Source of the DNA: an uncultured bacterium
GTDB taxonomy: Bacteria > Spirochaetota > UBA4802 > UB4802
Direction of reading: 5' to 3'
DNA: 64,000 nt
Assembly (NCBI GenBank): GCA_937920495.1
Contig: CALEUQ010000017.1
Span: forward strand, 29,769-93,768
Numbering within the stretch: the stretch's first letter is position 1; each line of letters begins with the position of its first letter. A program made the translations under genes and the position numbers. Positions 21,031 through 33,123 of the stretch are shown here, in pieces. The notes under the pieces were generated by a model. It made no database searches, was not told the origin of the DNA, and saw only the letters and a list, made by a program, of their open reading frames with translations.

Positions 21031-22709
21031 TGCGAATAATCTACTGCACCGATGTCCATGGCGCGTTTGACCGCGTAAGAGAGCTATTGTATGAAACGAT
21101 AGCCGATGTGTATATTATCTCAGGTGATTTAATTGACATCCCGTTTTACAATATGGATAGCGCCATCCGCTACTATGAGCTTCAAATGTATTTTGACAAT
21201 ATGCGAAAGCAGATGGGTAGAGATGATGTTACTGTAGAAGATTTTGTTGATGAGCTCATGGAGATGCCACATATCACCGAAGAGATGGCAGAGACAGGTG
21301 CAAAATACCAGCAGTATACCATACGTGCCAGAAGAGTAATGCAGCAAAAATACAAGGTGCTTGCAAATATTTTCAGCTTTAAACCACAGTCATATATCTT
21401 TGCTTTGCCTGGCAACTACGACATGGATTTAAAATATACATCCCTCCATGACAGGGACCTGCATCTCCACTGGTATCAGGTGGATGATCAGGTTATTGCT
21501 GGCTATGGGGGAGCAGATGTATTCACGGCAGGGATACCACAAAAGTATGTTGTGCCCTACAAAGCCGGTATTGGTATTGATGACCGCAAAAATGAGATGT
21601 ACAATTTTTTTAAAGCGGTACGCCCATCCATTATCGTAACGCATCAACCGGCGCATGGCGTACTTGACTGGCTTGCCCCTGTTGGTCCAACAGGTTCACC
21701 TGCACTACGAACATACTGCGACAACAATCCTGTTATTCTGTGTTTAACAGGTCATATCCACGGCGCCTGGGGATTGAAAGATGTTGAGCATACGTTGTAT
21801 TTAAATCCATCGCCGTTTGGTGACATCACAACCGTGCACCATGATGTGCTTGAAGGTGGATTCTTTTATCAGATTGAACTTGAAAATAGCAAAGTGGCAC
21901 AGGTGCTATACAGAAAATTATATAACGAGCGAGTGTATGATTTAGCTGAATATGTAAAAAAGGATGGAGTGTGGGCTGAAACTGTTATTGATGAGGGCCG
22001 TTTTAATGCAAAAAAGAAATTAATCAACATTGATATGAATATTCAGCAGTATTCACATATTCCAGAAATTGAGCTATTCAAAGAAATAAAAAACTTTTTT
22101 AGAATGTTTCAGACCGAAGAGTCTGAACTGCGTGTAGAAAAGATGGAGGAGATAGTTAAACGAATAGAACCAGTCATTGAAGACATTGCAATGGATGTGT
22201 TGGGTTCGGTCAATGTTGGGTTGTCTCAGCCAAGTTCTGATATTGATATGGTGCTGTATTTACGGTGTGGATTGCAGTGCCCTGATAATCTGCTATCATG
22301 CAATTGCTGCAGGGATGCTGCAGCTATGATACGGAATGCACTGCAGGATGAATATAAGTTTGAAGTGCTGGATTGTATTGATTTAAATGAGGTTGAGAAA
22401 AATATAAAAGAAAAAAATTATGAATCCGAGACGCTGCAACGGTTTGTTGCATACCGCTCAATATGCCGGCCAATAAATTACAGGGTAATTGCGCCTTTAG
22501 AAGATATGCTCAATCAGGATATAGAATTCAGAAAGGAGGTTGAGGGCAGTATCCGTTCTTATTTCAGAATATTTGTAACCACTTCCCAGCATGTACGCTC
22601 ATTTAAAAAATATGAAAACAGGCTAAAGACAATTGGTATCAGGCTTCCCGATTCAATCAGAAGAAAGATCTTGCAGTATTTGCAAAGTGAAGAAGATGAT
22701 ATACTGTAA
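21030..22709 (+). CDS. Metallophosphoesterase fused to a nucleotidyltransferase-like domain
   Basis: 559 residues. The N-terminal half is a calcineurin-like phosphoesterase: IYCTDVHGAFDR, ISGDLID, ALPGNYD, THQPAHGVLD and LTGHIHGAWG are in order. From about residue 385 a Pol-beta-type nucleotidyltransferase motif appears: LGSVNVGLSQPSSDIDMVLYL, with a Cys cluster (CGLQC and CNCC) inside it, then a helical tail. The two activities in one chain suggest nucleotide or RNA-end metabolism, but no substrate can be named. TGATG overlaps the lnt stop, so it is part of the ligA-lnt operon. Confidence 0.82.
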   Translation: MRIIYCTDVHGAFDRVRELLYETIADVYIISGDLIDIPFYNMDSAIRYYELQMYFDNMRKQMGRDDVTVEDFVDELMEMPHITEEMAETGAKYQQYTIRARRVMQQKYKVLANIFSFKPQSYIFALPGNYDMDLKYTSLHDRDLHLHWYQVDDQVIAGYGGADVFTAGIPQKYVVPYKAGIGIDDRKNEMYNFFKAVRPSIIVTHQPAHGVLDWLAPVGPTGSPALRTYCDNNPVILCLTGHIHGAWGLKDVEHTLYLNPSPFGDITTVHHDVLEGGFFYQIELENSKVAQVLYRKLYNERVYDLAEYVKKDGVWAETVIDEGRFNAKKKLINIDMNIQQYSHIPEIELFKEIKNFFRMFQTEESELRVEKMEEIVKRIEPVIEDIAMDVLGSVNVGLSQPSSDIDMVLYLRCGLQCPDNLLSCNCCRDAAAMIRNALQDEYKFEVLDCIDLNEVEKNIKEKNYESETLQRFVAYRSICRPINYRVIAPLEDMLNQDIEFRKEVEGSIRSYFRIFVTTSQHVRSFKKYENRLKTIGIRLPDSIRRKILQYLQSEEDDIL

Positions 22710-22791
22710 ATATTTTTCTCTTGTTTTTTTCAACGTTTTAGATTATTCTTAAGATTGTAAGGGTGGTTAATTATTGAGATAAGGTTGTTTT

Positions 22792-25700
22792 ATGAATGTT
22801 TCAAAAAACGGAAAAAGTGTTACCAGGAAAAAAATAACAAAAAAACAAAATAGTAGCCCGCACGCAGAATCATTACATTCTTTCCACGATCTGGACATTT
22901 TTAGCATTATTGCAAATGTCAGTGCTGATGCCATAACCATATTTGATATGAATTTTAATATCATCTATGTAAGCCCTGCCGTTGAAAAACTACGTGGGTA
23001 TTCCTTAAAAGAAGTACAAAAACAAAAACTGGAACAGATCTTGACACCTGCTTCGTTGAAAGAAGCAATGAAGGTATACAAAGAAGAATTAAAAAAAGAA
23101 AAAAAAGGAACGTACGATCCACACAGAAGCAGAATACTTGAGCTTGAGCATTACAAAAAGGATGGATCAACAATATGGCTTGAAACGCAGGTTTCATTTA
23201 TACGTGATAAAAATCAAAAACCAATAGGAATTCTTGTCATTTCACGAGATATCTCAGAAAGAAAAAAAGTTGAAAATCAATTAGTAATTTTTAAACAGCT
23301 TGTTGAAAATTCTTCGTATGCTATTGGCCTGTCAGCACCGGATGGTACGCACTATTACCAGAACAAAGCGTTTGATGATCTTTTTGGAGATATTGGCGAC
23401 AATCCACTACGGACTTTATACGTTGATAAAAAAGTAGGCAGGGAAGTGTTCAACACAATAATGTCAGGAGGTTCGTGGCACGGAAGGATAAAAATGTATG
23501 ATAAAGATAAAAACGTCAAAGATATTTATTTACGAGCTAACGCTATAAAGGACAATAAAGGAAGGATAGTAGGCCTTGTTGGTATACATGAAGATATTAC
23601 AAACTTAAATTTGATGGAAAAAATTTTAAGAGAAAATGAAGAAAAGTTCAGGGCAATATTTGAATCAACTACTGATGCGGTATTTATAATGAAAGATGAC
23701 ATTTGTATAGATTGTAACAGTGCAACGCTTAAGATGTTCAAATGTACTCGTGAGGATATTATAGGGAAACGAGCACATCAATTCCATCCAGAATTTCAAC
23801 CTGATGGGAAAAAGTCAAAGGGATTGGCGTTAGAATATATACAAAAGGCAAAACAAGGCATCCCGCAATATTTTGAATGGCAACACATAAAATTAGATGG
23901 TACACCTTTTTTTACCGAAGTGAGTTTAAATAAGCTGGTGATTGGAAAAGAGGTGTTTTTGCTGGCAATAGTGAGGGATATTACACATCGAAAAGAAATA
24001 GAAAACCGGCTTAAAAAAAGCGAGCAGTGGTACAGAGCACTATTTGAGACTTCACCTGATGTAATTGTGATTTATGATTTTAACGGGGCTATATTTGCTG
24101 CTAATCATGCAGCCCGACAGTTATATGGTGTTGGCACTACCGCTGAGCTGATGGCTGAGGTTACAAATATTCTGGATTTGCTTGATGAGGATGATAAGCG
24201 TAAAGCTATTGCAAACATGAGTAATACTCTTAAAACCGGATATGCTGAAGGCAATATTTATACCATCAAAAATAAAAAAGGCCAAAAGATAACTGTTGAA
24301 GTGCATTCATCAGTTCTTACCACCGGTGAAGGTGCGCCACAGGCGTTTATAAGCATCATAAGGGATATCTCCGATCGTTTAAAGGCAGAAAAAGAATTAA
24401 AAGAAAGCGAAGCTAAATACCGTGCTTTATTTGAGAATGCTGCAGAAACCATCATGGTGATACAGGATGGATTTATCAAATTATTCAATACGCGTGCATA
24501 TGAATTAAGTGGGTATACTCCTCAGGAGTTTATATCAAAACCATTTATTGAGTTTGTGCATCCTGATGACCGGCAAATGGTGCGTAATAATTATATGCTA
24601 AGGATGCAGGGAAAGGATGTTACAAATCGTTATGTATTCAGAGTTTTAACAAAGAATCAGGAAGTCAGGTGGGTTGAAGTAAATGTAGTCACCATTGACT
24701 GGGAAGGGAAACCTGCAACATTAAATTTTATAACCGATATCACCGAACGTAAACTGGCTGAAGATGTGATAAAAGAAAATGAAGCTAAATACCGTACTCT
24801 TTTTGAATCAGCAAATGATGCCATATTTATAATGGATAAAGAGATATTTATCGACTGTAATACAAAAACACTGGAAATGTTTGGTTGCACACGAGAGCAG
24901 ATTATAGGCGCACCACCATATCAATTTTCGCCTGAATTTCAGCCAGATGGAAGAAGATCAAAAGAAAAAGCACTGGAAAAGATTGATGCAGCACTGCAGG
25001 GCAATCCACAGTTTTTTGAATGGCAGCATTGCAGATATGACAGAACGCCATTTGATGCTGAGGTGAGCCTTAATGCATTTGAGTTGGGTGGGAAACAGTA
25101 TATTCAGGCAATAGTGCGGGATGTGACCGAAAGAAAAAGAGCCGAAAAAGCTTTAATGATGAGCCAGGAACAATATCGCATACTGGTGGAAACTGCAAAA
25201 GAAGGAATATGGAAGATTGAAAATAATATCACCACGTATGTCAACAGAGCAATGGCAGAAATGTTGGGGTATACTCAGGAGGAAATGCTGGGGAAATCTA
25301 TTTTTGATTTTATGTTTGAGGAAGATATTCCTGATGTAAAAGAAAGACTACAAAAGCGTGCTCAGGGAATTGATGAAGTATATGAAAGCAGGAGGAAAAA
25401 AAAGGATGGCAGTGAACTATGGGCGATAGTATCTGCAAAATCAATTACAGATGAAAAAGGGCAGTTTGTGGGGTCTTTTGCACTCTATACTGATATAACT
25501 GAAAGAAAAAAAGCTGAAGATGAAATAATAAACAAACAGAAGCTATTGGAAGATATTATTGCATATACTCCAGATCCTACTCTGGTGATAGATAAAAATG
25601 GTATTGTTATAGCCTGTAATAAAGCAATGGAAGAATTACTGGGCATAGAAGCTGATACATTAATTGGTAAAGGCAATTATGAATATGCCTTGCCCTTATA

Positions 25701-28700
25701 CGGGGTACGCAGGCCAATGTTAATAGATTTAGCATTACATTTTGATAAGGAAATAGTAAAAAAATATACCTATGTAAAAAAAGAAAAAGATGTTCTAATT
25801 GCAGAAACAACTATTGACAACTTCAGAGGTAAAAAAGTTTATCTGTGGGGTAAGGCTGCACCACTGTACGATAAAGATGGAAATATAATAGGAGCTATCG
25901 AAACTATCCGCGATATTACTGACCAAAAAATGAGCGAATTAGCCATACGGGAAAGTGAACAAAAATTCAAAGATATATTCAATTCAACTACTGATGCAAT
26001 AATGATTGATGAGATTACTGAAGATGGTGTTAGGATAATTGATTGCAATCAACAAACGGTAGAAATGTATGGCTATGTATCAAAGGATGAGTTGCTTGCG
26101 TGCACCATAGGTGATCTGAGTGCAAATGAATATCCCTATACAGAAGAAGAGGCTCAGAAGAAAATTTCAGAAGCATTCCAGGGTAATATCATCACATTTG
26201 ATTGGTTAGCAAAAAAGAAAAATGGTGAAAAATTCTGGGTTGAAGTCACACTTAAAAAGATAATATTAGAAGATAAAGAAAGACTGCTTGCCATCATTCG
26301 TGACATCAATGAAAGTAAAAAAAATCAGCAGAAAATTATTGAATATAGCCGGAGATTAGAAAATGTAATAGAAGCCACCACTGTAGGTACCTGGGAGTGG
26401 AATGTGCAAACTGGAGAAGTTATTTTGAATGAACGATGGGCTTCCATGCTGGGGTATACGTTACAGGAACTATCGCCCATATCATTGCACACATGGGAAA
26501 TGTTGACTCATCCAGATGACTTAAAGAAAGCCTATGAATTATTACAAAAGCACTTTAAAGGAGAACTGTCCCACTATGAGTGCGAAATACGAATGAAGCA
26601 CAAAGATGGTGATTGGATATGGATTCTTGATAAAGGTAAGGTTGTAACCTGGACGCACGATGGCAAACCGCTCATGATGTATGGCACACATATTGATATT
26701 ACACGATTAAAAGAAACTGAAGCAGCATTGCGTGAATCAAAAGAATTTATAAATAATGTACTGGATACTATTCCTGTTAGGGTATTCTGGAAAGATAGAC
26801 AGCTGCGTTATATAGGATGTAACAGGCCTTTTGCTCATGATGCTGGTTTTGAAGATCCCGGCGAACTGATTGGAAAAACGGATTATGATATGATCTGGAA
26901 AGAACAGGCGCAATTGTATCGTAGTGATGATAGGGCTGTAATGGAATCGGGTGTTCCAAAACTTGGTTATGAGGAACAACAGACAACTCCTTCAGGTGAT
27001 GTGATATGGTTGCGTACCAGCAAAGTTCCACTTAAGAATGCAAAAGGTGAAATTTTAGGTGTACTTGGAACGTATGAGGATATAACTAAAGCAAAGAAAG
27101 CCGAAAAAGAATTAAAAGAAAGTGAGGAGCGCTATCGCTCATTGGCTGAATCAACACAGGATTTGATTGCATTACATGATATGAATGGCAATATCCAGTA
27201 TGTTAATCAGGCTGTGGTGAATATATCCGGATATGCCAGCGATGAAATAATTGGAAACAACATCTTAATGTTTGTACCACGTAAATACCGGCGCAGTATT
27301 TATGAGCGGCATGCAAAACGAGTGCAGGGTTATTTAGGTATTGAACAGTATGAAACTGAATTTATAAATAAATATGGCACATTGATCCCGGTACAGGTAA
27401 CTTCAACACCAATTGTGAAGGATAATACTATAGTATCTATCATGATTGTTGCGCATGATTTAACCCAGCGAAAAATTGCTGAAGAGTTGCTTATAAAAAA
27501 TAAGGAGCGATTAGAAGCTGCAATTTCTATATTGCAATATGATGCAAAGGATTCAAAAGAATTGTTTGAGTATGTGCTTGAGCATGCGGTGAGGTTAACA
27601 GGGAGTAAAATTGGTTTTATATTGAATTATGATGGCAATGAAAAGAAATGTGTGCTTAATGCCTGGTCAAAAGAAGTGATGCATGAATGCACTATGATTG
27701 AAAAACCTGAAGAGTTTTACCTTGATAAAGCAGGTGTATGGGCTGAAGCCATACGGCAGGCACGGCCTGTTATAATCAATAATTATAAAGAACCCAATCC
27801 ATATAAAAGAGGATATCCTGAAGGACATGTTGAACTTGTACGATATCTGGGTATACCTGTTTTTAAAGGCAAAGAGATAGTTGCAACAGTTGGAGTTGCT
27901 AATAAAGAAACAGATTATACTGAAATGGATGTATTGCAGTTGACATTGCTTATGGATGCGGCGTGGAAATCCTATGAACGTATGCAAGTATTAGAAGCGT
28001 TAGCTGAAAGCGAAGCCAAATTCAGAACACTTGCTGATGCAAGCCCTACAGCTATTATGATGCATCAGGACGATAAATTTGTCTATGTCAATGAGGCGGC
28101 AGAGCGTATTTCAGGCTACAGTTTTGAAGAAGCAGTCACCATGGATTTCTGGTCTATAGTGCATCCTGAGGATGTGCAGATGATTCTTGATAAGGGGAAA
28201 AAACGGCAGCAAGGTCAGTTTGGATTAGACAGTTATGAGTTCAGAATTATTACCAGGGATGGACAGATTAAATGGGTCTTTATCACAAGTGCCACAGTGC
28301 AGTATAAGGGCAGGCCAGCGGGGCTTGTTTCAGTGCTTGATATCACTGATCGTAAAAAAGCAGAGGAAGCGTTGTTTGAAGAAAAAGAAAAATTGCGCAT
28401 CACTCTGCAAAGTATTGGTGATGGTGTCATTGCCACTGATACTGACGGCAGGGTTGTGATCATCAATGAAACAGCTCAACAGCTTACCGGATATTCACAG
28501 ACAGAAGCAGAAGGTAGAAAACTTACAGAAATTTTTAACATCATTCATGAACTATCGGGTAAACCTTTAGAAAATCCTGTTGATGCGGTGCTGCGCACAG
28601 GACATGTGTGCGAGATTTCCAATCATACTGTTCTTGTGTCAAAAGATGGGATACAGCGAATAATTGCTGACAGTGCTGCACCAATCAAAGATAAAGCGGG

Positions 28701-29874
28701 GAATATAGTTGGTGTGGTGCTTGTATTTAGAGATATGACTGAAAAGATGCAGTTAATTGAAAAGACGCAGCGAGCGCAACGTTTGGAATCATTAGGATTG
28801 CTTGCTGCTGGTATTGCCCATGATTTTAATAACATCCTTGAAGGTGTCTTTGGGTATATTGGTCTGGCAAATGCGTATGTAACTGACAGCACAGTGTCCC
28901 AGATGCTGGTCAATGCTTTGAAATCTATAGAGCGAGCAAAAGGATTAACCGGGCAGCTATTGACATTTTCAAAAGGTGGCCAGCCTGTTAAGAAAATTCA
29001 ATCTATTGTGCCGCTTCTTTTAGATACGGTACAGTTTGCCATAAGTGGTTCAAATGTAAAACCAGAATTTAAGATTTCAGAAAATCTTGCTAATGCAGAA
29101 ATTGATTATAATCAGATTGCACAGGTCATTGAAAATATTGTGATTAACGCAGTGCAGGCAATGCCAATGGGTGGAGTTATCACAATTTCCGCAGAAAATG
29201 CCACATTTGCAGGTGATGAACATCCTTTACTGGAAGGCGATTATGTAAAAATAACTATCGCCGATCAGGGTGTAGGTATTCCAAAAGAGATATTGCCAAA
29301 GATTTTTGATCCATTCTTCAGTACCAAAAGCATGGGGCAGGGATTGGGACTTGCAACCAGCTATTCTATTATTACACGACATCAGGGAACAATTGAGGTT
29401 GAATCAGAGCCCGGTAAGGGCACAACATTTTATATTTATTTGCCTGCGGTAAAAGCTCAGGTAGAAGAAATAACAAAGCCTGTGGAAAAGAAGATTCTCA
29501 AAGGTGGAAAAATACTGATACTTGATGATGAAGAGATGATGCGTCAGATTATGCTTAAATTCCTGGATCATCTTGGTTTTGAGGGAGTGGCAGTTGCCGA
29601 TGGCAAGGATGCAATTGCATTGTTTATAAAGGAAAAGGATGCAGGTAGAGCATTTGATGCATTAATTTTTGATATGACGGTCAAAGGTGGAATGGGTGGC
29701 AAAGAAGCGGTTGAAGCAATACGAAAGTATGATACCAGCGTGCCGGCATTTGTTATGAGTGGTTACAGTGAAGATCCTGTGCTTGTACATCCAGAGGAAC
29801 ATGGATTTAATGGCGGGTTGTGCAAACCTTTTACACTTGAAGAACTGGAAGCGTTGTTGTCAAAATATTTTTGA
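22792..29874 (+). CDS. Giant multi-PAS hybrid sensor histidine kinase
   Basis: 2360 residues, no membrane segment seen, so probably cytoplasmic. I count 14 PAS units (first near residue 35, last near 1860), many followed by the PAC-type phrase RDITERK. One GAF domain lies between PAS 12 and 13 (near residues 1570-1735). The kinase core follows: HisKA-like [18 protein letters not shown] box [12 protein letters not shown]1 IADQGVGIP and [13 protein letters not shown] receiver domain ends the protein (LILDDEE, acceptor Asp in LIFDMTV, LCKPF). PAS 3 and PAS 6 are close copies. It is followed 3 bp later by the iron-sulphur protein. The signal is unknown. Confidence 0.93.
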   Translation: MNVSKNGKSVTRKKITKKQNSSPHAESLHSFHDLDIFSIIANVSADAITIFDMNFNIIYVSPAVEKLRGYSLKEVQKQKLEQILTPASLKEAMKVYKEELKKEKKGTYDPHRSRILELEHYKKDGSTIWLETQVSFIRDKNQKPIGILVISRDISERKKVENQLVIFKQLVENSSYAIGLSAPDGTHYYQNKAFDDLFGDIGDNPLRTLYVDKKVGREVFNTIMSGGSWHGRIKMYDKDKNVKDIYLRANAIKDNKGRIVGLVGIHEDITNLNLMEKILRENEEKFRAIFESTTDAVFIMKDDICIDCNSATLKMFKCTREDIIGKRAHQFHPEFQPDGKKSKGLALEYIQKAKQGIPQYFEWQHIKLDGTPFFTEVSLNKLVIGKEVFLLAIVRDITHRKEIENRLKKSEQWYRALFETSPDVIVIYDFNGAIFAANHAARQLYGVGTTAELMAEVTNILDLLDEDDKRKAIANMSNTLKTGYAEGNIYTIKNKKGQKITVEVHSSVLTTGEGAPQAFISIIRDISDRLKAEKELKESEAKYRALFENAAETIMVIQDGFIKLFNTRAYELSGYTPQEFISKPFIEFVHPDDRQMVRNNYMLRMQGKDVTNRYVFRVLTKNQEVRWVEVNVVTIDWEGKPATLNFITDITERKLAEDVIKENEAKYRTLFESANDAIFIMDKEIFIDCNTKTLEMFGCTREQIIGAPPYQFSPEFQPDGRRSKEKALEKIDAALQGNPQFFEWQHCRYDRTPFDAEVSLNAFELGGKQYIQAIVRDVTERKRAEKALMMSQEQYRILVETAKEGIWKIENNITTYVNRAMAEMLGYTQEEMLGKSIFDFMFEEDIPDVKERLQKRAQGIDEVYESRRKKKDGSELWAIVSAKSITDEKGQFVGSFALYTDITERKKAEDEIINKQKLLEDIIAYTPDPTLVIDKNGIVIACNKAMEELLGIEADTLIGKGNYEYALPLYGVRRPMLIDLALHFDKEIVKKYTYVKKEKDVLIAETTIDNFRGKKVYLWGKAAPLYDKDGNIIGAIETIRDITDQKMSELAIRESEQKFKDIFNSTTDAIMIDEITEDGVRIIDCNQQTVEMYGYVSKDELLACTIGDLSANEYPYTEEEAQKKISEAFQGNIITFDWLAKKKNGEKFWVEVTLKKIILEDKERLLAIIRDINESKKNQQKIIEYSRRLENVIEATTVGTWEWNVQTGEVILNERWASMLGYTLQELSPISLHTWEMLTHPDDLKKAYELLQKHFKGELSHYECEIRMKHKDGDWIWILDKGKVVTWTHDGKPLMMYGTHIDITRLKETEAALRESKEFINNVLDTIPVRVFWKDRQLRYIGCNRPFAHDAGFEDPGELIGKTDYDMIWKEQAQLYRSDDRAVMESGVPKLGYEEQQTTPSGDVIWLRTSKVPLKNAKGEILGVLGTYEDITKAKKAEKELKESEERYRSLAESTQDLIALHDMNGNIQYVNQAVVNISGYASDEIIGNNILMFVPRKYRRSIYERHAKRVQGYLGIEQYETEFINKYGTLIPVQVTSTPIVKDNTIVSIMIVAHDLTQRKIAEELLIKNKERLEAAISILQYDAKDSKELFEYVLEHAVRLTGSKIGFILNYDGNEKKCVLNAWSKEVMHECTMIEKPEEFYLDKAGVWAEAIRQARPVIINNYKEPNPYKRGYPEGHVELVRYLGIPVFKGKEIVATVGVANKETDYTEMDVLQLTLLMDAAWKSYERMQVLEALAESEAKFRTLADASPTAIMMHQDDKFVYVNEAAERISGYSFEEAVTMDFWSIVHPEDVQMILDKGKKRQQGQFGLDSYEFRIITRDGQIKWVFITSATVQYKGRPAGLVSVLDITDRKKAEEALFEEKEKLRITLQSIGDGVIATDTDGRVVIINETAQQLTGYSQTEAEGRKLTEIFNIIHELSGKPLENPVDAVLRTGHVCEISNHTVLVSKDGIQRIIADSAAPIKDKAGNIVGVVLVFRDMTEKMQLIEKTQRAQRLESLGLLAAGIAHDFNNILEGVFGYIGLANAYVTDSTVSQMLVNALKSIERAKGLTGQLLTFSKGGQPVKKIQSIVPLLLDTVQFAISGSNVKPEFKISENLANAEIDYNQIAQVIENIVINAVQAMPMGGVITISAENATFAGDEHPLLEGDYVKITIADQGVGIPKEILPKIFDPFFSTKSMGQGLGLATSYSIITRHQGTIEVESEPGKGTTFYIYLPAVKAQVEEITKPVEKKILKGGKILILDDEEMMRQIMLKFLDHLGFEGVAVADGKDAIALFIKEKDAGRAFDALIFDMTVKGGMGGKEAVEAIRKYDTSVPAFVMSGYSEDPVLVHPEEHGFNGGLCKPFTLEELEALLSKYF

Positions 29875-29877
29875 TAT

Positions 29878-30789
29878 ATGTATTCTGGGGAAACTTTGAA
29901 GGCTATAATCAAACCATCAACAGCCGCTGTAGTAAAAAAGCATGGATGGCGTTTTGACAGAGCCATTCATAATTATATATACTTTGTTTTCTATTATCCG
30001 TATGTTTTTATACTCTATCATATATTTAAATTCTTAACAGATTATTTTTCATGGTTTACACCATTACGATATTTTTTGAAATTTGCCTTTGATAGATATC
30101 ATGCCAAGATATTGTCTTTTGGCGACACCAGGAAAATTCTGCAACTAAACAGGGATATTTCACATATCACAGATTCTAACAGGAGTATCATCCCCTACAG
30201 GTATGCGTATAAAATCATCTTTACTGAGCCTGATTACATTGCAGTGATGGATTGTCCGTGCAAAAAAACTTTAGGCGATGAACCATGGGCCATACAATCA
30301 TGCATTGCTGTTGGCAAACCAGTAGCGGCATTCTGGCTTGAACATGGCAAAAAGTATAATGCAAGAAAAATCACACAACAGGAAGCTCTTGAATTGGTTC
30401 AAAATTTTAGAAAACACGGATATCTTACGCAGGCTTTTTTTAAGGTTGCAACTGGTGGTAGCACTGGAGTTATATGTAATTGTCATCCAAAATCGTGTGT
30501 AAGTTTAAAAGCAACACAGTTTGCAAAAAGGTTTGATAGCTCATTGTCAATGAGTGCACCTGCGGGATATGTTGTGCTTCACAACGAAGCTGCGTGTAAA
30601 CATTGCAGCGATTGTGCCCGTATATGCCCGTTTAATGCAATTCGCGTAAGCGATAGTAGCTGGGAATATAATCATCATCTGTGTGCAGGATGTGAGTTAT
30701 GTGTTGAGCATTGCCCTCACAAGGCATTAACCCTTACAATAGATGAAACCAAACCAATGCCACTTGATATTACCAGATTGCCGCTATAA
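29878..30789 (+). CDS. Iron-sulphur protein with two 4Fe-4S clusters
   Basis: 303 residues. The C-terminal third has a bis-4Fe-4S ferredoxin domain: CKHCSDCARICPF and CAGCELCVEHCPH. Upstream are extra Cys motifs: DCPCKKT near residue 124, and CNCHPKSC near 200. A hydrophobic stretch (YIYFVFYYPYVFILYHI) near residues 35-55 suggests membrane association. No named family recognised. It starts 3 bp after the giant kinase and probably shares its transcript, hinting at redox-linked signalling, but that is inference. It converges with the next gene, overlapping by 6 bp. Confidence 0.8.
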   Translation: MYSGETLKAIIKPSTAAVVKKHGWRFDRAIHNYIYFVFYYPYVFILYHIFKFLTDYFSWFTPLRYFLKFAFDRYHAKILSFGDTRKILQLNRDISHITDSNRSIIPYRYAYKIIFTEPDYIAVMDCPCKKTLGDEPWAIQSCIAVGKPVAAFWLEHGKKYNARKITQQEALELVQNFRKHGYLTQAFFKVATGGSTGVICNCHPKSCVSLKATQFAKRFDSSLSMSAPAGYVVLHNEAACKHCSDCARICPFNAIRVSDSSWEYNHHLCAGCELCVEHCPHKALTLTIDETKPMPLDITRLPL

Positions 30790-31263
30790 CACAGCAAAAC
30801 TCTGAAAAACTCTGTTGAAATATATTTCATATTTATAAAATATGGTTTCTGGTGCACTGCATTCAATGATAAAGACTGTAGAGCCACTGTTTACAATGCG
30901 TAATCTGTGAATAGAAGTCACGGTATTGCGATATGTAGTTACTATCACACCACCATCATCCGTTCTAACTCTTAACACAAAATGTGCGTTTGGGTCAATA
31001 TCCCATATCTTCCATGTCAGGGTAGTAATCATGTCGCTTTGTGTAATATCCATTTTATAAATTTTGATGTATACATTTTTTGACTGTGCACAGATAAATT
31101 GATGCATGTTATTTTGCATCATCTCTGACACATCCCATCCTGGCAAATCAACCTGAAATCCCAGTGCACTTTTGTAGGTGGAAAAACAATTAGTTACGTT
31201 ATTTGCAAACGAATGCATCGTCGTACACAGCACAATGAATACTATACTATATAATCTATTCAT
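30784..31263 (-). CDS. Secreted protein of unknown function
   Basis: 159 residues. N-terminal signal peptide (RLYSIVFIVLCTTMHSFA) with likely cleavage after SFA, then a small soluble domain with a DWDV-like YKSALGFQVDLPGWDV opening and a beta-rich body, reminiscent of PsbP/DcrB-like periplasmic proteins, as in the lipoprotein at 62.9 kb. The resemblance is weak. GAGGAT precedes the ATG. Confidence 0.7.
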   Translation of the reverse strand: MNRLYSIVFIVLCTTMHSFANNVTNCFSTYKSALGFQVDLPGWDVSEMMQNNMHQFICAQSKNVYIKIYKMDITQSDMITTLTWKIWDIDPNAHFVLRVRTDDGGVIVTTYRNTVTSIHRLRIVNSGSTVFIIECSAPETIFYKYEIYFNRVFQSFAVL

Positions 31264-31366
31264 GTAATATCCTCTTTATATTATCTTTGCTTTTGATTAA
31301 ACCTGATATGAGAATAAACGATGATGCAAAAATTTGCAATTTATTTTTGTCAAAGTTTCACCATTT

Positions 31367-31471
31367 ATTCCTTAAATAAAATTTATGAACATAATAAGCA
31401 TATTGTAGCTCCACGCCGCCCTTGGCTGCAGGGATGTACATCGTTTTATTAACAAAATATTTTAAAGGGAT
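31367..31471. repeat. ~105-bp intergenic element, copy 1
   Basis: Runs from ATTCCTTAAATAAAATTT to TTTAAAGGGAT, with imperfect terminal inverted repeats. The centre is GC-rich (CCACGCCGCCCTTGGCTGCA). It closely matches copy 2 at 33124-33227 in the same orientation and copy 3 at 56208-56307 inverted. It occupies the 433-bp gap before the SpoIIE-type gene; the remainder of that gap is AT-rich with no other visible feature. Confidence 0.85.
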
Positions 31472-31696
31472 TATGAGTATCAAAGTTTAAAACATTTAAA
31501 AGTTTAGAAAGAACATGACATTGGATGTATTGAATAGTTCGATGTAATCCAAAATTGCCAGAATTCAAAATGAGTCAAAATAAATAGTGATATTTTAACA
31601 TAAATTTTATAATAACTTTATGATTCTTCTTCAAATTACATTATCAAATTCAATTACAGCTTCTACAATACTATTACCTTTTTTGGAGTAGGAATT

Positions 31697-32878
31697 ATGT
31701 CCAGTGTAAAAATAGCAAATATTATTAAGAGATTGCCGCAGCCTGTTTGTACACAATTTACGATTAGCATGATTACTAGTTCAATTTATTATGTGTTTGA
31801 TGATACCAGGATTGATACACTTGCTGATGAGCTATCAAATAATGATGCCGTTTATGCCTTATGTGTTGTGGATGAGTCAATGCAGGTAAAAGGTGTGATT
31901 GTAAGGAAAGATCTGTTTGATATTCTTGGCAGGAGGTTTGGAAGAGAGTTGTATTATAATAGAACAGTTGTTGAATTAGCTCAACAGGTTACAGTATTTT
32001 ATTATAATATGCATGTCTTTGAATGCTCACGATTAATAAGACAGGATCTTGAAAGGGGAATACAAAACCATTATGCATTGGTTGACGAAAACGGATGTTT
32101 TAAAGGTCTTTTTTCTACAAAAGATATGCTAATATTTCTATCGCGATTGACTCAAATAGATATAGAACATGCAAAATCCGTTATTAATAGACTGCTAAAG
32201 AAAGAATTTGCCCTTAAGACAAAACGGTTGAGCATAGCAATAAAAAATGAGATGGTGCAGGATATTGGTGGTGATTCATATTTTGTAATACCATTGAAAA
32301 CGAAAAATCAGATTATACTGGGCGTATGTGATGTAGCAGGAAAAGGCATTTCAGCTTCAATGATAACAGCAATTATAAGTGGCATGGTAACTACTTATGA
32401 TTTTGAAAATAATCCCCTGGAATCATTTTTGTTGAAACTGAATAATTACATTTATTCTACGTTTGAAGGTGAAAAATTTGTAACCGCCTGCTTTATGATA
32501 ATTGACGAAGAAAGTTCCCTTTTATTGTTGTACGATTTTGGACATTCAATGACATACCTGTATCGGGATAATGTGTTTAAATTGTCTCTAAAAGAAATGC
32601 ATGTGCCAATGGGCATTCAAAGAATTGATACAGTACAATCGGGGAAATTTAAACTGGAACCTGGCGACTGTATTTATATATTAACAGATGGATGCATAGA
32701 GCAGCGTGATCATAATTGTAAAGATTACGGAATTCAACGATTTAATAAAATATTTGTAAACAATTATTCAGATGATTTGATGAAAACTCTGAATGCAATA
32801 ATGATGGACATCAAGATATTCAGAGGCTCATATCCTCAACAGGATGATATGACTGTTGCGTGCATTCGATATGAATAA
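31697..32878 (+). CDS. CBS-domain SpoIIE/RsbU-type PP2C phosphatase
   Basis: 393 residues. The N-terminal ~165 residues form a CBS pair (YALCVVDESMQVKGVIVRKDL and YALVDENGCFKGLFSTKDML). A SpoIIE-type phosphatase domain follows: GGDSYFVIPL, CDVAGKGISASM, LTDGCIEQRD and QQDDMTVACI carry the metal-binding Asp residues. Such proteins dephosphorylate anti-sigma antagonists in partner-switching pathways, and the CBS pair may sense adenosine nucleotides. No anti-sigma or antagonist gene is adjacent. GGAGTAGGAA precedes the ATG. Direct copies of the ~105-bp repeat flank it. Confidence 0.88.
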   Translation: MSSVKIANIIKRLPQPVCTQFTISMITSSIYYVFDDTRIDTLADELSNNDAVYALCVVDESMQVKGVIVRKDLFDILGRRFGRELYYNRTVVELAQQVTVFYYNMHVFECSRLIRQDLERGIQNHYALVDENGCFKGLFSTKDMLIFLSRLTQIDIEHAKSVINRLLKKEFALKTKRLSIAIKNEMVQDIGGDSYFVIPLKTKNQIILGVCDVAGKGISASMITAIISGMVTTYDFENNPLESFLLKLNNYIYSTFEGEKFVTACFMIIDEESSLLLLYDFGHSMTYLYRDNVFKLSLKEMHVPMGIQRIDTVQSGKFKLEPGDCIYILTDGCIEQRDHNCKDYGIQRFNKIFVNNYSDDLMKTLNAIMMDIKIFRGSYPQQDDMTVACIRYE

Positions 32879-33123
32879 AAAACTTGATGCTGCTCCATGC
32901 ACAATACATAATAAAAATTCATGTACCTGGTTACGATACTGACAATAAACCGTTGCTAATAAAATTAGCTTACATAATGTTTTTGCGTATAGATATGTAC
33001 GATATATCAAAAGACTGCATGGTAGAGATGGATAATTTCTAACGATAAGATAAAACGAGTGATTTGAAGAAGCAGTAAAGATAATGTCAAAAAATTAGAA
33101 AAATGTACAGCTGATCACCATTT

